64,000 nucleotides of DNA from contig OZ220496.1 in assembly GCA_965116235.1 (NCBI GenBank), positions 62,001 through 126,000 on the forward strand. The letters are read 5' to 3'. The notes under the pieces were generated by a model. It searched no databases, was not told the DNA's origin, and saw only the letters and a program-made list of their open reading frames with translations. The DNA comes from MPNP01 sp965116235. Lineage in GTDB: Bacteria > Pseudomonadota > Alphaproteobacteria > Rhodobacterales > Rhodobacteraceae. Positions within the stretch are counted from its first letter, which is position 1, and each line of letters starts with the position of its first letter. The position numbers and the translations under genes are program-made. Below are positions 35,465 to 45,221 of this stretch, piece after piece.

Positions 35465-37660
35465 TCATTCTTCGGGTTTGCTGGTCATCGCATAATCTTC
35501 AGGAAGTTCCCAAAATGCCAAAAATTCTTGCCTGAAAGTAGGCGACAAGGCCATGGCCGCTTCGTACATCCGGACTACCTCTGGGGCGAAGTCACAAGTA
35601 TGCAGGCGTTCCTTTTCCTTTCGCTTCCAGTCCCTTACAGACATTGCACTGGTCAATCGTTCTTTTTTCTTGGCTTCCCGCAGGGAAAGGGTCTGGGAGA
35701 TGTCAATCGCCAAGGTGCGGTCTTCCAAACTTCCTGTAAAACGGATGCCATGGACCTGCTCGGCGTGGACCCGGGTGGACTGTCCGTTGATTACATCGTC
35801 AAGAGCCAGAAGCGGATCTCGGTCCAGAGGGTCACCATACCCGCCACCGCCATTGTAAGAGTGCGTGAAGATGTCCCCGTTCTTCATCGGAGCAGTAATG
35901 TATGGCCCTTCGACAACCTCGTGATCGCCGTCAAATCGTCGCGGCAACTCGGCCTGATCAGATCCGATTGAATGGGCTAGCGGTTGACCGGATTTGGCCA
36001 GTTCGAAGACATTCGAATTTCTCACGGTGCGGTGACGTTGGCACGAAGGAGCCGGGTACCCTCCACACATGCCTGCGTTGTCAAATACCCGGGATGAATG
36101 TTCTGAAGTCACAATACGGAGTTCGGGGGACTTGTTGACCACCCAGGTTGACATGAAGGCATTTCCGCCCCTGTACTTGCCAGCCCCACCCGAATTGGGA
36201 ACTATAGACCGGCCTATGTAGACCATCGGCATGTCCAGTTCCCAGATTTCAACATTGCCCATGTCCGATTCCGGATTCCAGCCGACATAGGCCGTATCCA
36301 GCCCATCCTTGATGGCGAGTGCGCCGGATCCAGCCGCCGCACATTCGAAATGGGCAATGCCAAACTCATTGCCATGCTGATTGATCCCACCCATCTCGAT
36401 CATGGGACTGTTGACCTGCCCTACAAAAACCTCTTCGACAAATCCACGAGCCAAAAAGCCTCTGGACAGCATGCGCTGGAATGTTCCGAACGCCGGCAAG
36501 AGCAAGGCCCAGCTGGTTGCCGTCGCACATGACTCTCGATCCGGATTGGTCCAGGTCCCAGGCGGCAACTTGAGTTGGGTCGCAAGCCAAGCCCCGTCAT
36601 TGACAAGCCCTTCAAAGTTCATGTGCTGGGTCAGGGTGACAAACATTCCCCCATCCATCCCGGCTGGGGTGCAGTTCATTGAGTGATAGCCCCAAGGTTG
36701 GGCACCCTCGAAGTCAAGCACAATCTTTCCATCCAGTTGAATATCCATCTGAAGAGGTATTGCATATAGCCAGTCCGGATGCCCGAGCGGCTGGAAACCG
36801 GGCTTGCCTCGAGTGACATGCCCATAGAAAGTGCTTGCCCTGTAGGTTCCTGGAACAGTCAGCTGCTTGACCCGAGCCAATTGGGTGCGGCGACCCTCTT
36901 CAATGAACTCCTTGGTTATCTTCGCATAGTAATCCACGCCGATTTCATCAATGAGTTCGAGCACCTGGTCTCGTATGGACAGACATGCCGCGACTTTGGC
37001 CTGCTCATCCAGTATCCAATAAACCGGCATCCTGAGGTTGCGTTCGCAACGAATAATGTAGTCCCGACGAATCTTGTTGCCCGTGCCGATCTTTTCGGCA
37101 CAAACGAAGAGACCTTCACCATACCGTTCCTGGGCCAAGGCAACATCACCGCCAGGAGTGATTCCTCCAGCTTCAAGCTCATGACAGACGGCTCCCGCCC
37201 AACCCACCAGAGCACCATCAGAAAAAATAGGGATGACATCCATGACATCAGGAACCTGAACGGTACCAATGAAGGCATCATTATTGGCAAAAATGTCGCC
37301 GGGGTTGATGCCTGGGTCATGTTCATAATCATTCCGGATCATCCACTTGATGAAGCGACTCATGGTATGAACATGAACCATGATGCCGTTAGACAAGGCC
37401 ACGGCATCGCCTTCGGGGGTATAAAGTGCAGCGACCATTTCTCCCACCTCGCGAACGCCCGGCGACGCCGAAATGCGGCGAGCAATCTCACGCGCCGACA
37501 CGCAACTTGATCTGAGTTTCAGGTGGAGAGTTTCAAACCGCAATGGGTCCTCTTGCCGGCCTTCAAGCTTCTTCAGCCCAGAATAGCAACCGGTCCGAGC
37601 AAAGAGCTCCTCGCTCTCTTCCAGTCGTGCCTTCAGATTCATGCTGTCGCCGATCATCAT
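35465..37660 (-). CDS. acxB: Acetone carboxylase alpha subunit (hydantoinase B/HyuB family)
   Basis: Hydantoinase-B-family subunit of 731 residues, slightly shorter than characterised acetone carboxylase alpha subunits (about 770). Features include HVHTMSRFIKWMIRND, PGINPGDIFANNDAFIGTVQ, the metal-site-like VCHELEAGGITPGG and the C-terminal SYNGGGGYGDPLDRDP. The Gly-rich ending and the presence of a gamma subunit separate it from plain N-methylhydantoinases. Start ATG at 37660, or 37642 at MNLKARLEE. It lies 10 bases after the beta-subunit gene; gene order A-B-C matches known acx operons. Confidence 0.87.
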   Translation of the reverse strand: MMIGDSMNLKARLEESEELFARTGCYSGLKKLEGRQEDPLRFETLHLKLRSSCVSAREIARRISASPGVREVGEMVAALYTPEGDAVALSNGIMVHVHTMSRFIKWMIRNDYEHDPGINPGDIFANNDAFIGTVQVPDVMDVIPIFSDGALVGWAGAVCHELEAGGITPGGDVALAQERYGEGLFVCAEKIGTGNKIRRDYIIRCERNLRMPVYWILDEQAKVAACLSIRDQVLELIDEIGVDYYAKITKEFIEEGRRTQLARVKQLTVPGTYRASTFYGHVTRGKPGFQPLGHPDWLYAIPLQMDIQLDGKIVLDFEGAQPWGYHSMNCTPAGMDGGMFVTLTQHMNFEGLVNDGAWLATQLKLPPGTWTNPDRESCATATSWALLLPAFGTFQRMLSRGFLARGFVEEVFVGQVNSPMIEMGGINQHGNEFGIAHFECAAAGSGALAIKDGLDTAYVGWNPESDMGNVEIWELDMPMVYIGRSIVPNSGGAGKYRGGNAFMSTWVVNKSPELRIVTSEHSSRVFDNAGMCGGYPAPSCQRHRTVRNSNVFELAKSGQPLAHSIGSDQAELPRRFDGDHEVVEGPYITAPMKNGDIFTHSYNGGGGYGDPLDRDPLLALDDVINGQSTRVHAEQVHGIRFTGSLEDRTLAIDISQTLSLREAKKKERLTSAMSVRDWKRKEKERLHTCDFAPEVVRMYEAAMALSPTFRQEFLAFWELPEDYAMTSKPEE

Positions 37661-37669
37661 TCTGGCAAG

Positions 37670-39820
37670 CTACCCATGATTATAATGTAGCATGGACCAC
37701 TCATCCATGAAAACAGTGTCGTCCGGATGAACAACCAAGGTCGTGGCCGGATGCTCGATGATGGCTGGACCCCTGATTTCATTGCCCGGCTTGATGTCTT
37801 GCATCTCCCACAACGCTGTCGAATGCCAGTGTCCTTTGATGTAAACGTCTCTTGCTCCCTTATAGGCATGAGGTTGCGGTCGGGCAGAACCCAATGCGGA
37901 TTTCACCAGTTTCGGCTTGACCTTGGCGACTGATGCCACGACCCCAAGCTCCATGAAGGTGACCCGGATCTGCCCATAATCGGAAACATTCCGATTGATT
38001 TCTCGGTAGACCATCTGAAAGGACCTGATGACTTCATCGAGCTCTCTTTCGTTTTTGAGATGCTGAAGGGGTGAATTCACTTCAACATCTTCGAGTTGTC
38101 CCGTATATCGCATCAGGCAAAAGGGCTGAAAGCGAACATGTTCAACTGCATGGCCTTCGCCGAGCATCTGATCCAAGGCCTTCACGCGGAGGCTTGACCA
38201 GTACTGATCAATCGTCTGGACCGCTTCACTTCGATCCTCCTGACCCGGATCGATGGCAATATCAATTTGCACCGATTGGCTGAATCGCTTCTGATAATCG
38301 GCCGTTGTGCAGCCAAAGGCCGAGAAGGCCGCGGCAAACTGAAAGGTCAGAATATCCTTGAAGCCGATGCCCTTGCTGTAACCTCCCACATGAAGTGGTC
38401 CGGAGCCGCCGTAGGACAGGAGAACGTACTCCGAAGGGTGCACCCCCTGTGCCGACAGCATTCGTTTAAGGGCGGCATTGGCTTCTGAATCGAGCATGTC
38501 AATCATGCCCTCGGCAACCTGATATACATCGGTCATTCCCAACCTGTCGACGCACTGTTCCTTGAACTTTCGATAGGCCAGTTCGACGTTCAGTTTGACC
38601 TTGCCTCCCAGAAAGTAATCGGGATTCAGCCGTCCCAAAATGGCATTGCAATCGCAAATTGTCGGTTCCATATTGCCTTGACCAAAGCAGACAGGGCCCG
38701 GCTCTGATCCAGCACTTTCCGGACCCAGACTTATTTTTTTGGTCAGGGGATCAACCTTGACAAGCATTCCCGCTCCCGCGCCAATGGTATCCATGGCAAT
38801 CAGAGGCAGATTCAATTTGAACCGACCGATCAGAGGCTCATTGTCGATGGCAAACTGGCCCTGAGAAATGATTCCCATGTCAAAACTTGTCCCGCCCAGG
38901 TCGGAGACGATCAATGAATCCTCGCCAATGATCTGGCTGACATATTTGGCACCGAGAACGCCACCGATCGGACCCGATACCATGGTTTCGTGAAGATTGG
39001 GATGCTTGATGGATGTGAGGCCGCCAAAAGATTGCAGGGTCTGGACATCAAAACGGTAACCATTGTCCTTGGCCACTTTTTCGATACTTTCGAGCTGTTT
39101 TCGGCCCTGCCCTGTTGCATAGGCCTCAATCAGAAGCGAGTTCAGTCTTGACTGCTCGCGAATGACTGGACGAACTTTATGGCTGCACAGGATGTCAATT
39201 TCCTTGTGACCTGACTGAACGATCGTACGCGCAACACTTTCGGCCATGGTTTCGTGCATCGCGTTGACATGGGCAAACAAAAAGCAGATGCAAATGACCT
39301 CGACATCCCGCTTGACCAGTTCGGTGACGGCGGCATGAACTTCATGCTGATAGAGTGGGATGACAGGGTCGCCAAAGTGATCAATGCGCTCGGTAACCCC
39401 TATGGTGTTGTGCCTGGCAACCAGTGGCTCCGGATGATGATGAGTGACAGCGTGCAGGCGGTCGGCGTAGGAGTAGTCACCCCAAGACTGCAGTCCTCTT
39501 CCCATCAGGACCATGTCTTCCATTCCTTTGGTGGTGATCAGTCCGATCGAGCGGCCAGTACGGGACAACAAGACATTGAGCATGCCTGTACCGGTATAGA
39601 GAACAACCTCGACACACCGAAACATGTCCTGCACACCCATTTGCCGGCTTTCGGACGCTTCAATGGCCGATTCAAGAAATCCAGCCGCCTCAAGCCGGGG
39701 TGTCGTTGCGGCCTTGCCAATATTGAAGTGACCGTTATCATCAACCAGGATGGTATCGGTCATGGTGCCGCCGGCATCAATGCCTACGACGACTGGCTTG
39801 GCTGCACTGCCTTCTGGCAT
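37670..39820 (-). CDS. acxA: Acetone carboxylase beta subunit (hydantoinase A/HyuA family)
   Basis: Hydantoinase-A-family ATPase subunit of 716 residues when started at the ATG at 39820, where the homologous N-terminus MPEGSAAKPVVVGIDAGGTMTD begins; the frame stays open to 40141 but overlaps the permease gene there. The GIDAGGTMTD phosphate-binding loop and SDLGGTSFDMGII are typical of this ASKHA-type fold. It activates acetone and bicarbonate with ATP for the alpha subunit. First of the three carboxylase genes and 47 bases after the permease stop. Confidence 0.88.
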   Translation of the reverse strand: MPEGSAAKPVVVGIDAGGTMTDTILVDDNGHFNIGKAATTPRLEAAGFLESAIEASESRQMGVQDMFRCVEVVLYTGTGMLNVLLSRTGRSIGLITTKGMEDMVLMGRGLQSWGDYSYADRLHAVTHHHPEPLVARHNTIGVTERIDHFGDPVIPLYQHEVHAAVTELVKRDVEVICICFLFAHVNAMHETMAESVARTIVQSGHKEIDILCSHKVRPVIREQSRLNSLLIEAYATGQGRKQLESIEKVAKDNGYRFDVQTLQSFGGLTSIKHPNLHETMVSGPIGGVLGAKYVSQIIGEDSLIVSDLGGTSFDMGIISQGQFAIDNEPLIGRFKLNLPLIAMDTIGAGAGMLVKVDPLTKKISLGPESAGSEPGPVCFGQGNMEPTICDCNAILGRLNPDYFLGGKVKLNVELAYRKFKEQCVDRLGMTDVYQVAEGMIDMLDSEANAALKRMLSAQGVHPSEYVLLSYGGSGPLHVGGYSKGIGFKDILTFQFAAAFSAFGCTTADYQKRFSQSVQIDIAIDPGQEDRSEAVQTIDQYWSSLRVKALDQMLGEGHAVEHVRFQPFCLMRYTGQLEDVEVNSPLQHLKNERELDEVIRSFQMVYREINRNVSDYGQIRVTFMELGVVASVAKVKPKLVKSALGSARPQPHAYKGARDVYIKGHWHSTALWEMQDIKPGNEIRGPAIIEHPATTLVVHPDDTVFMDEWSMLHYNHG

Positions 39821-39867
39821 CGTGATGATTTTCCTGATTGAAGCCGGCCGGGAATCATGTGTTCCAT

Positions 39868-41949
39868 TTATTGATTTCTTGTTCGAATATAAGCCGACAT
39901 CATCCGATCGGCCGACATGGCAATCAGCGCCATCCCGATGCCGGCAACAATGCCGTTGCCGGCGTCCACCTTGCTCAAGGCCAGATAAATTTGCTGACCG
40001 AGACCGGTTGTGCCAACCAGAGCGGCGATGACCAGCATGTTCAGACCGAAGAGAGTGGTCTGATTGATTCCAATGAGAATTTGCGGCAGAGCCAGCTTGA
40101 GCTTGATTTGCCAGAAAATCTGGGCGGGCGTGCACCCGCATGATGTCCCGACCTCGATTGCGGTCGCCGATACGCTGCGTAGGCCCTGCTCCGTGTATCG
40201 AATCATCGGAACGATCGAATAGGCCACAATGGCAATCAAGGCGGTAAATTCGCCGACACGAAAAAACATGATCGCCGGAATCAGCAGCACAAACTGGGGA
40301 AGTGTCTGCAAGGTGTCATTGACGGGACGGATTATACGCGACACTCGGTCGGAGGAGGCGGCCCAAACGCCGACCAATCCACCGATAACAATGCAAAAGC
40401 CTACCGCCACCGAGCACAGATAGATGGAAACCAGCGACGGTTCCCAGATCCCAGCTGTCATAAGGAACAGCAAGGACGCAAGAACGAACACGGCCACCCT
40501 TCGTCCTCCCAGCTGAAAGGCGAAGAGGGGAAGCACAATCAGGTAGATGATCCAGGATATCCCGGTCACGCCGAAATACATGATCCCGGCGATGAAGGCG
40601 ATGACCATGCCAAGTTTCCAGGACTTGTAGCGCATGACAAGAAGCGAGCCGATCAGAACAGTGCCCCAATAGAAGGCAATCAGGACCGGTGTCAGGGAGA
40701 AGCCCCAAGAAAAGGGTATGATTGCCCGCGCAAAGCCCAGTTTGACCGGAAGAAGGACAAAGTAGAGCGCGTTATTCTTCCAGGACTCAAGAAAGATGCT
40801 GTAATTGGCAACGATGGCCTTGACCCAGGAGTTCATGGTTGCAGCCGGGTAGAATTCCCAGTCTTTCGGCCAGTTGGCCAAGGGTTCAATGACTTGTGCC
40901 AGAGCCAGGGTGGCGATGGCCGTTCCGCCGAACCAGACTGCAAATCTGCGCCACTTCATCCCGACATGACTGTCTGTTGGCAGTTGCCTCTGGGCATAGG
41001 ACAGGGTTATGCGGTCCAATATGACGGCCAGACACACGATCACCATTCCGGCCAGTATGCTTTGGCCGAACTGAGCCTTGCGAAGACGACCGAGAACTTC
41101 CCAGCCAATGTCCTCGAAACCACCGATTATCGCCGCAATGATGACCATCGACAGAGCAGCCATGGTGGTCTGATTGACGCCAATCAGCATTTGTGGAAAG
41201 GCGGTTGGAACGTCAACCCACCAAAATCTCTGGCGCGGGGTGCAGCCGGACATTGTCCCCGCCTCCCGAACCTCGGGCGGAACCTGATTGAGACCAAGGA
41301 TGGTGTTGCGAACCATCGGTGGCGTTGAAAAGATCACGCTGGCGATCAGACCGACAACAGGGCCAAATCCAAACAGCATGAGAATGGGAATCAAGTAGGC
41401 AAAGGCCGGCACGGTCTGCATGAAATCCAGCACGACCTGAATGACGGCATTCGCTGGTCCGGAACTGTGGCCCCAGACTCCCAGCATAAAGCCAATGGCA
41501 ACAGCAATCGGGATGCAGATGATGACAAGCGACAGAGTGTTTATTCCTTCGGCCCAATAGCCGACAATCACGACATAGCTCAACAGGGCTCCGGTCAAGA
41601 TCGCTATTTTGCGTCCTCCGCCCTGCCACGCCAACAAGGCCGCAAGGCTGACGACCGTACACCACGGCAACCATCCGAGAGTCGCCTGAACGAACTTCAT
41701 CGGAAACTCGAGAATTCGACTGATGAAGCGGAAGAGAGTCTTGAACACATCCACGAAGGACCGAATGCCACGATCTATGATTTCCGGTACGGGCAATTGC
41801 AACCCTTCGGGAAAGTCGAGAAGCCATTTCGTATCGCTCCCCCAAACCATGAGTCCGATGGCCACAAGCAACACCCCACACCACAAGCTGGGGTAGTATG
41901 AACCGGAAAACCGCAGCCCGTTCAATACTGATGCAGTACTGATCGACAT
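39868..41949 (-). CDS. Fused double permease of a glycine-betaine-class ABC transporter (ProW-like)
   Basis: Inner-membrane permease of 693 residues, about twice the size of ProW/OpuAB. It contains two homologous halves. The coupling loops are GCTPRQRFWWVDVPTAFPQM (followed by LIGVNQTTMAALSM) and GCTPAQIFWQIKLKLALPQI (followed by LIGINQTTLFGLNM), near residues 235 and 630. So both permease copies of the transporter are carried on one chain. It starts directly after the ATPase stop, and its end is 47 bases before acxA. Confidence 0.88.
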   Translation of the reverse strand: MSISTASVLNGLRFSGSYYPSLWCGVLLVAIGLMVWGSDTKWLLDFPEGLQLPVPEIIDRGIRSFVDVFKTLFRFISRILEFPMKFVQATLGWLPWCTVVSLAALLAWQGGGRKIAILTGALLSYVVIVGYWAEGINTLSLVIICIPIAVAIGFMLGVWGHSSGPANAVIQVVLDFMQTVPAFAYLIPILMLFGFGPVVGLIASVIFSTPPMVRNTILGLNQVPPEVREAGTMSGCTPRQRFWWVDVPTAFPQMLIGVNQTTMAALSMVIIAAIIGGFEDIGWEVLGRLRKAQFGQSILAGMVIVCLAVILDRITLSYAQRQLPTDSHVGMKWRRFAVWFGGTAIATLALAQVIEPLANWPKDWEFYPAATMNSWVKAIVANYSIFLESWKNNALYFVLLPVKLGFARAIIPFSWGFSLTPVLIAFYWGTVLIGSLLVMRYKSWKLGMVIAFIAGIMYFGVTGISWIIYLIVLPLFAFQLGGRRVAVFVLASLLFLMTAGIWEPSLVSIYLCSVAVGFCIVIGGLVGVWAASSDRVSRIIRPVNDTLQTLPQFVLLIPAIMFFRVGEFTALIAIVAYSIVPMIRYTEQGLRSVSATAIEVGTSCGCTPAQIFWQIKLKLALPQILIGINQTTLFGLNMLVIAALVGTTGLGQQIYLALSKVDAGNGIVAGIGMALIAMSADRMMSAYIRTRNQ

Positions 41950-43038
41950 TCAGCGCTCGGGCTTTTCGTGCCGATTGTCGCGGTGAAATGCCCTAATGAT
42001 GCTCACCGGCGTCAGAATCCCGACAGTTTGGCCACTCTCGTCGACGATCTCGATTTCGTCCGTTTCATGGTCGAACATCCGCATGGCCTCTTCCAGCAAG
42101 GCTCCATGCCGGATCCGAGGCCGCCTTGATTCGGCGGGCATCCAACTTTCCATCACGCTTTGCACCTCGATGATTTTCCACAGCGGAACATCACCGGTAA
42201 ATTTCCTTACATACTCATCGGCCGGATTCAAGACGATCTGCCCTGGCGTGCCAATCTGAACGATGCATCCGTCCTTCATGATGCATATCTGATCTGCCAG
42301 CCGGATCGCTTCATGAAAATCATGGGTCACAAACACGATCGTCTTGTTCAGCTGTTTCTGCAGGCGTAAAAACTCATCCTGCATCTGGGTTCGAATCAAG
42401 GGATCAAGGGCTGAAAACGGCTCATCCAAAAACCATACTTCGGGCTCAACGGCAAGCGACCGGGCGATTCCCACCCTTTGCTGCTGGCCTCCGGACAGCT
42501 GATGCGGATAAGACTCCTCCCTTCCATCAAGCCCCACGAGTTCAACCATTTGTCTTGCCCGGCCCAGCCTGTCCTGTTTCGGCTGTCCTTGCGCTTTCAA
42601 CGGAAACGCGACGTTCTCAAGAACCGTCAAATGAGGCAACAGTCCAAAATTCTGGAACACCATTCCCATCTTGTGTCGGCGTATCCGGATCATCTCCTTG
42701 TCTGAGGCAGCCAGAAGGTCCGTGTCATCAAGCACGACCTGCCCGACAGTCGGCTCCACGAGGCGGGACAGGCACCGCAACACGGTGGACTTGCCGGATC
42801 CCGACAAACCCATTATGACAAACGTTTGCCCCTCGGGTACTTCAAACTGGACATCCGCACAGGCAACAATGCTGCCGTCGGCAACGATTTCCTCACATTT
42901 GGACTTGACGTCGACCGGTGACCTGTCCGAATGAAAAAACTGTGCGGGCTCGCTTCCGTAAACCTTCCACAGGCCAGAACACCGCAACTTGACGTTCGGA
43001 CCAGAGGCTTGCATCCCTGTTCCTCTAGCCCAACTCAT
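41950..43038 (-). CDS. Glycine-betaine/proline-class ABC transporter ATPase (ProV-like)
   Basis: ATPase of 362 residues. After a ProV-type lead-in (LWKVYGSEPAQFF) come Walker A GLSGSGKST near residue 76, LSGGQQQRVGIARSLAV, WFLDEPFSALDPLIR, and a C-terminal CBS-like segment (EIEIVDESGQTVGILTPVSI), which in OpuA senses ionic strength. The start is ATG at 43038 or 43014. It is flanked by the binding protein and the fused permease, one base from the latter. Confidence 0.9.
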   Translation of the reverse strand: MSWARGTGMQASGPNVKLRCSGLWKVYGSEPAQFFHSDRSPVDVKSKCEEIVADGSIVACADVQFEVPEGQTFVIMGLSGSGKSTVLRCLSRLVEPTVGQVVLDDTDLLAASDKEMIRIRRHKMGMVFQNFGLLPHLTVLENVAFPLKAQGQPKQDRLGRARQMVELVGLDGREESYPHQLSGGQQQRVGIARSLAVEPEVWFLDEPFSALDPLIRTQMQDEFLRLQKQLNKTIVFVTHDFHEAIRLADQICIMKDGCIVQIGTPGQIVLNPADEYVRKFTGDVPLWKIIEVQSVMESWMPAESRRPRIRHGALLEEAMRMFDHETDEIEIVDESGQTVGILTPVSIIRAFHRDNRHEKPER

Positions 43039-43077
43039 TGCCCGCGACCGAAATCGCTTGGCTGCGGGTATATGATC

Positions 43078-44070
43078 CTAGTTTTGGGCGGCGGCGATCC
43101 AAGGTGACCAGACTGATTCATTCGCATCAATCCACTCCTTGGTCACGGCAACGACATCTTCCCCCTGACCGTCGATCTTCAGCATCATGGTTTCCTGACT
43201 GGCATTGTCCATTTTATAGGCCTCCAAAAAGTCATAGGCCGCAGGCCACTTGTCCTCAAATCCAACCCAGGCTATCTTCATGGTTTCGGGCTTGAAGACA
43301 CCGCAGTCATGAGTCTTGTCGGGATTTATCCCCCATGCGGGATCGCTTTCACACCCGTCTTCATAAGCCGGCAGGTCAACCCAGGCCACCTCTCCAACTT
43401 CCGTAAACACCCAGTGGGGCTGCCAAAACATCATGAATATCGGGGATCGAGCGGCATCGGCCGCTTTCAGCTCGGCGACCAAGGCTCCTTCGGAGCCGCC
43501 CGGAATGACCTTGTAGTTCAATCCCAGCGCATCGACAATCTGCTCGGAACGATTGCCCCAATCGGCCGGATAACCGAGAAACTTACCTTGGGGCAGGGTT
43601 TCCGGGCTCACAAGCTTGTCGGCACAGTCATTCATTGCTTCCCAGGCTGGAAGGCCCGGGCACAATTCATCTTCCATGAATTTGAGATAGACCCACCCTT
43701 CACCGGCGTTGAGGCCCAGATTGCCAATGTCGACGATGGTACCGCTGGCCTTGACGATTGGATATACATCCCCAAGGTTGTTGGTCCATCCTTCCAGCGT
43801 CGCGTGAATGTCACCATCCGACAGGGCCTGAAACTGCGGATAGTTGCCGGCCGTGATGTACTCGACCTGATACCCCAGCTTCTCAAGAAGTTGACCGGCC
43901 ACGTGGGTCGTAATATGCTGTCCGGTCCATTCGTTGATAGCCAGCTTGATGGGTTCATCCACATCGCCCAAATCAGCTGCGGAAGCCTGAAACGGCGCTA
44001 ACAGCAAGGCACTGACGGCGATTGTCGTCACAACCAATTTACGAATCAACGGCATCACAAGTCTTTGCAT
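43078..44070 (-). CDS. Glycine-betaine-class substrate-binding protein (ProX/OpuAC-like)
   Basis: Periplasmic binding protein of 330 residues (325 if started at the ATG at 44055) with a signal peptide ending near FQASAADL. The mature protein has the OpuAC pattern LAINEWTGQHITTHVAGQLL, then ATLEGWTNNLGD and FMMFWQPHWVF; Trp residues in these stretches usually form the aromatic cage for a quaternary amine. Many Cys residues (for example CPGLP, NDCADK, DGCESD, HDCGVF) suggest disulfides. It opens the transporter part of the acx operon. Confidence 0.88.
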   Translation of the reverse strand: MQRLVMPLIRKLVVTTIAVSALLLAPFQASAADLGDVDEPIKLAINEWTGQHITTHVAGQLLEKLGYQVEYITAGNYPQFQALSDGDIHATLEGWTNNLGDVYPIVKASGTIVDIGNLGLNAGEGWVYLKFMEDELCPGLPAWEAMNDCADKLVSPETLPQGKFLGYPADWGNRSEQIVDALGLNYKVIPGGSEGALVAELKAADAARSPIFMMFWQPHWVFTEVGEVAWVDLPAYEDGCESDPAWGINPDKTHDCGVFKPETMKIAWVGFEDKWPAAYDFLEAYKMDNASQETMMLKIDGQGEDVVAVTKEWIDANESVWSPWIAAAQN

Positions 44071-44160
44071 TGCACTCTCCTAATTTTTCATTGCTCCCAT
44101 TAGTCTCTCAATAACATATACAACAGTTGGTTGCATTGATCATCAAGAAAGTTCCTGACT

Positions 44161-45018
44161 CTACCACAGGGCCCCGCCAGTTATCCGAACATTCTCGCCG
44201 GTAATGCCAAAGGACTGTTCCCGGCACAGATGTACGACCAGTTCTGCCACCTCCCGTGGTTGTATAAGTCTGTTTTGGGGATTGCTTGCCTTGATGTCCA
44301 CTTTCAACTGGCCTGCGCTTCGACCCATCTTGTCCCGGTCGGCCAGCTGTTGCAAGTCCTGTTGCATGAGGCCCGTTTCCACCCACGTTGGCGAAACCAT
44401 GACGCAACTCACTCCGTGCGGTGCCCCTTCAAGCGCAACGCAACGAGTCAATCCCAACAGGCCAGCCTTGGATGCACAATAGGCTGGATTATCCTTCCAG
44501 CCGACCGTAGCTGCGGTCGAACCGATGTTGACGATACGTCCCCAGCCGTGCTTTTTCATGATGGGAAGGCATTCCCGAATCATTCGGAAAGCCCCCGTAA
44601 GATTGGTATCAATGACCCGATGCCACAATTCGTCTGAGTGGCCACAGACATCCTGTTCAACTGTAACTCCAGCCGCGTTGACCAGAATATCGATCTTGCC
44701 AAACCGGTTCAGCCCTGTTCCCACGAACTTGTCGATGGAGGCCTGGTCCCTGACATCCAGATGTTGTGCGATGACTCCTTGCGAGATGGCCTCCAGTTCA
44801 GCACGAATTGATTGCAGATGTCTTGCGCCCGGAAAGCTTGATGCCACTTCAGGAGCTTCAGATGCATCGCTCACGAAGGAGCCAAGAACCAGACGGGCCC
44901 CTCGCAAGGCCATGAGCCTGGCAACCGCAAGTCCCTGTCCGGTTATTCCACCGGTGATGCACGCTACCCGTCCTTGAAGAAAGGACCGGTTTTCCATTTC
45001 GGCCGGTTCCGGTTTCAT
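44161..45018 (-). CDS. SDR dehydrogenase, 3-hydroxybutyrate-dehydrogenase-like
   Basis: Short-chain dehydrogenase of 285 residues. The cofactor motif is TGGITGQGLA, then NAAG, the Ser in NIGSTAATVG and the Tyr-Lys pair in AYCASKAG. The start is ATG at 45018 or 44997. It is the first gene of the operon containing the betaine-class transporter and the acetone-carboxylase subunits. Because acetone carboxylase yields acetoacetate, a 3-hydroxybutyrate dehydrogenase activity, or oxidation of a secondary alcohol to the ketone substrate, would both fit. The exact reaction is inference. Confidence 0.83.
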   Translation of the reverse strand: MKPEPAEMENRSFLQGRVACITGGITGQGLAVARLMALRGARLVLGSFVSDASEAPEVASSFPGARHLQSIRAELEAISQGVIAQHLDVRDQASIDKFVGTGLNRFGKIDILVNAAGVTVEQDVCGHSDELWHRVIDTNLTGAFRMIRECLPIMKKHGWGRIVNIGSTAATVGWKDNPAYCASKAGLLGLTRCVALEGAPHGVSCVMVSPTWVETGLMQQDLQQLADRDKMGRSAGQLKVDIKASNPQNRLIQPREVAELVVHLCREQSFGITGENVRITGGALW

Positions 45019-45221
45019 CTTTAACTCCTGCCTCTTCCCACCTTGCTTGACATGACGGCAATACCATATACTCTTGGCGTCAGCAAGATTGGCATTGAAA
45101 CGATCGCGATTAACACTAACGATTAGCCGTATGCTGGCAGGATTTTTGATTTTTTGGATTCTCGTCGAGATGAAGTTTCAATCGGTTTCGATCGGTTCGT
45201 GATAGGAAAACAGATTCGCTT
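45019..45221. promoter_or_regulatory. Divergent control region between the acx operon and cfa
   Basis: 203 bases separating two outward-facing genes, so promoters for both must lie here. I see no clear operator or sigma54 -24/-12 pair, which might have been expected for an acetone carboxylase operon. Confidence 0.4.

Noticed and set aside
35465..39820. N-methylhydantoinase/5-oxoprolinase instead of acetone carboxylase
   Set aside because: A third gene of exactly gamma-subunit type follows in the acxABC order, so a carboxylase complex fits better.
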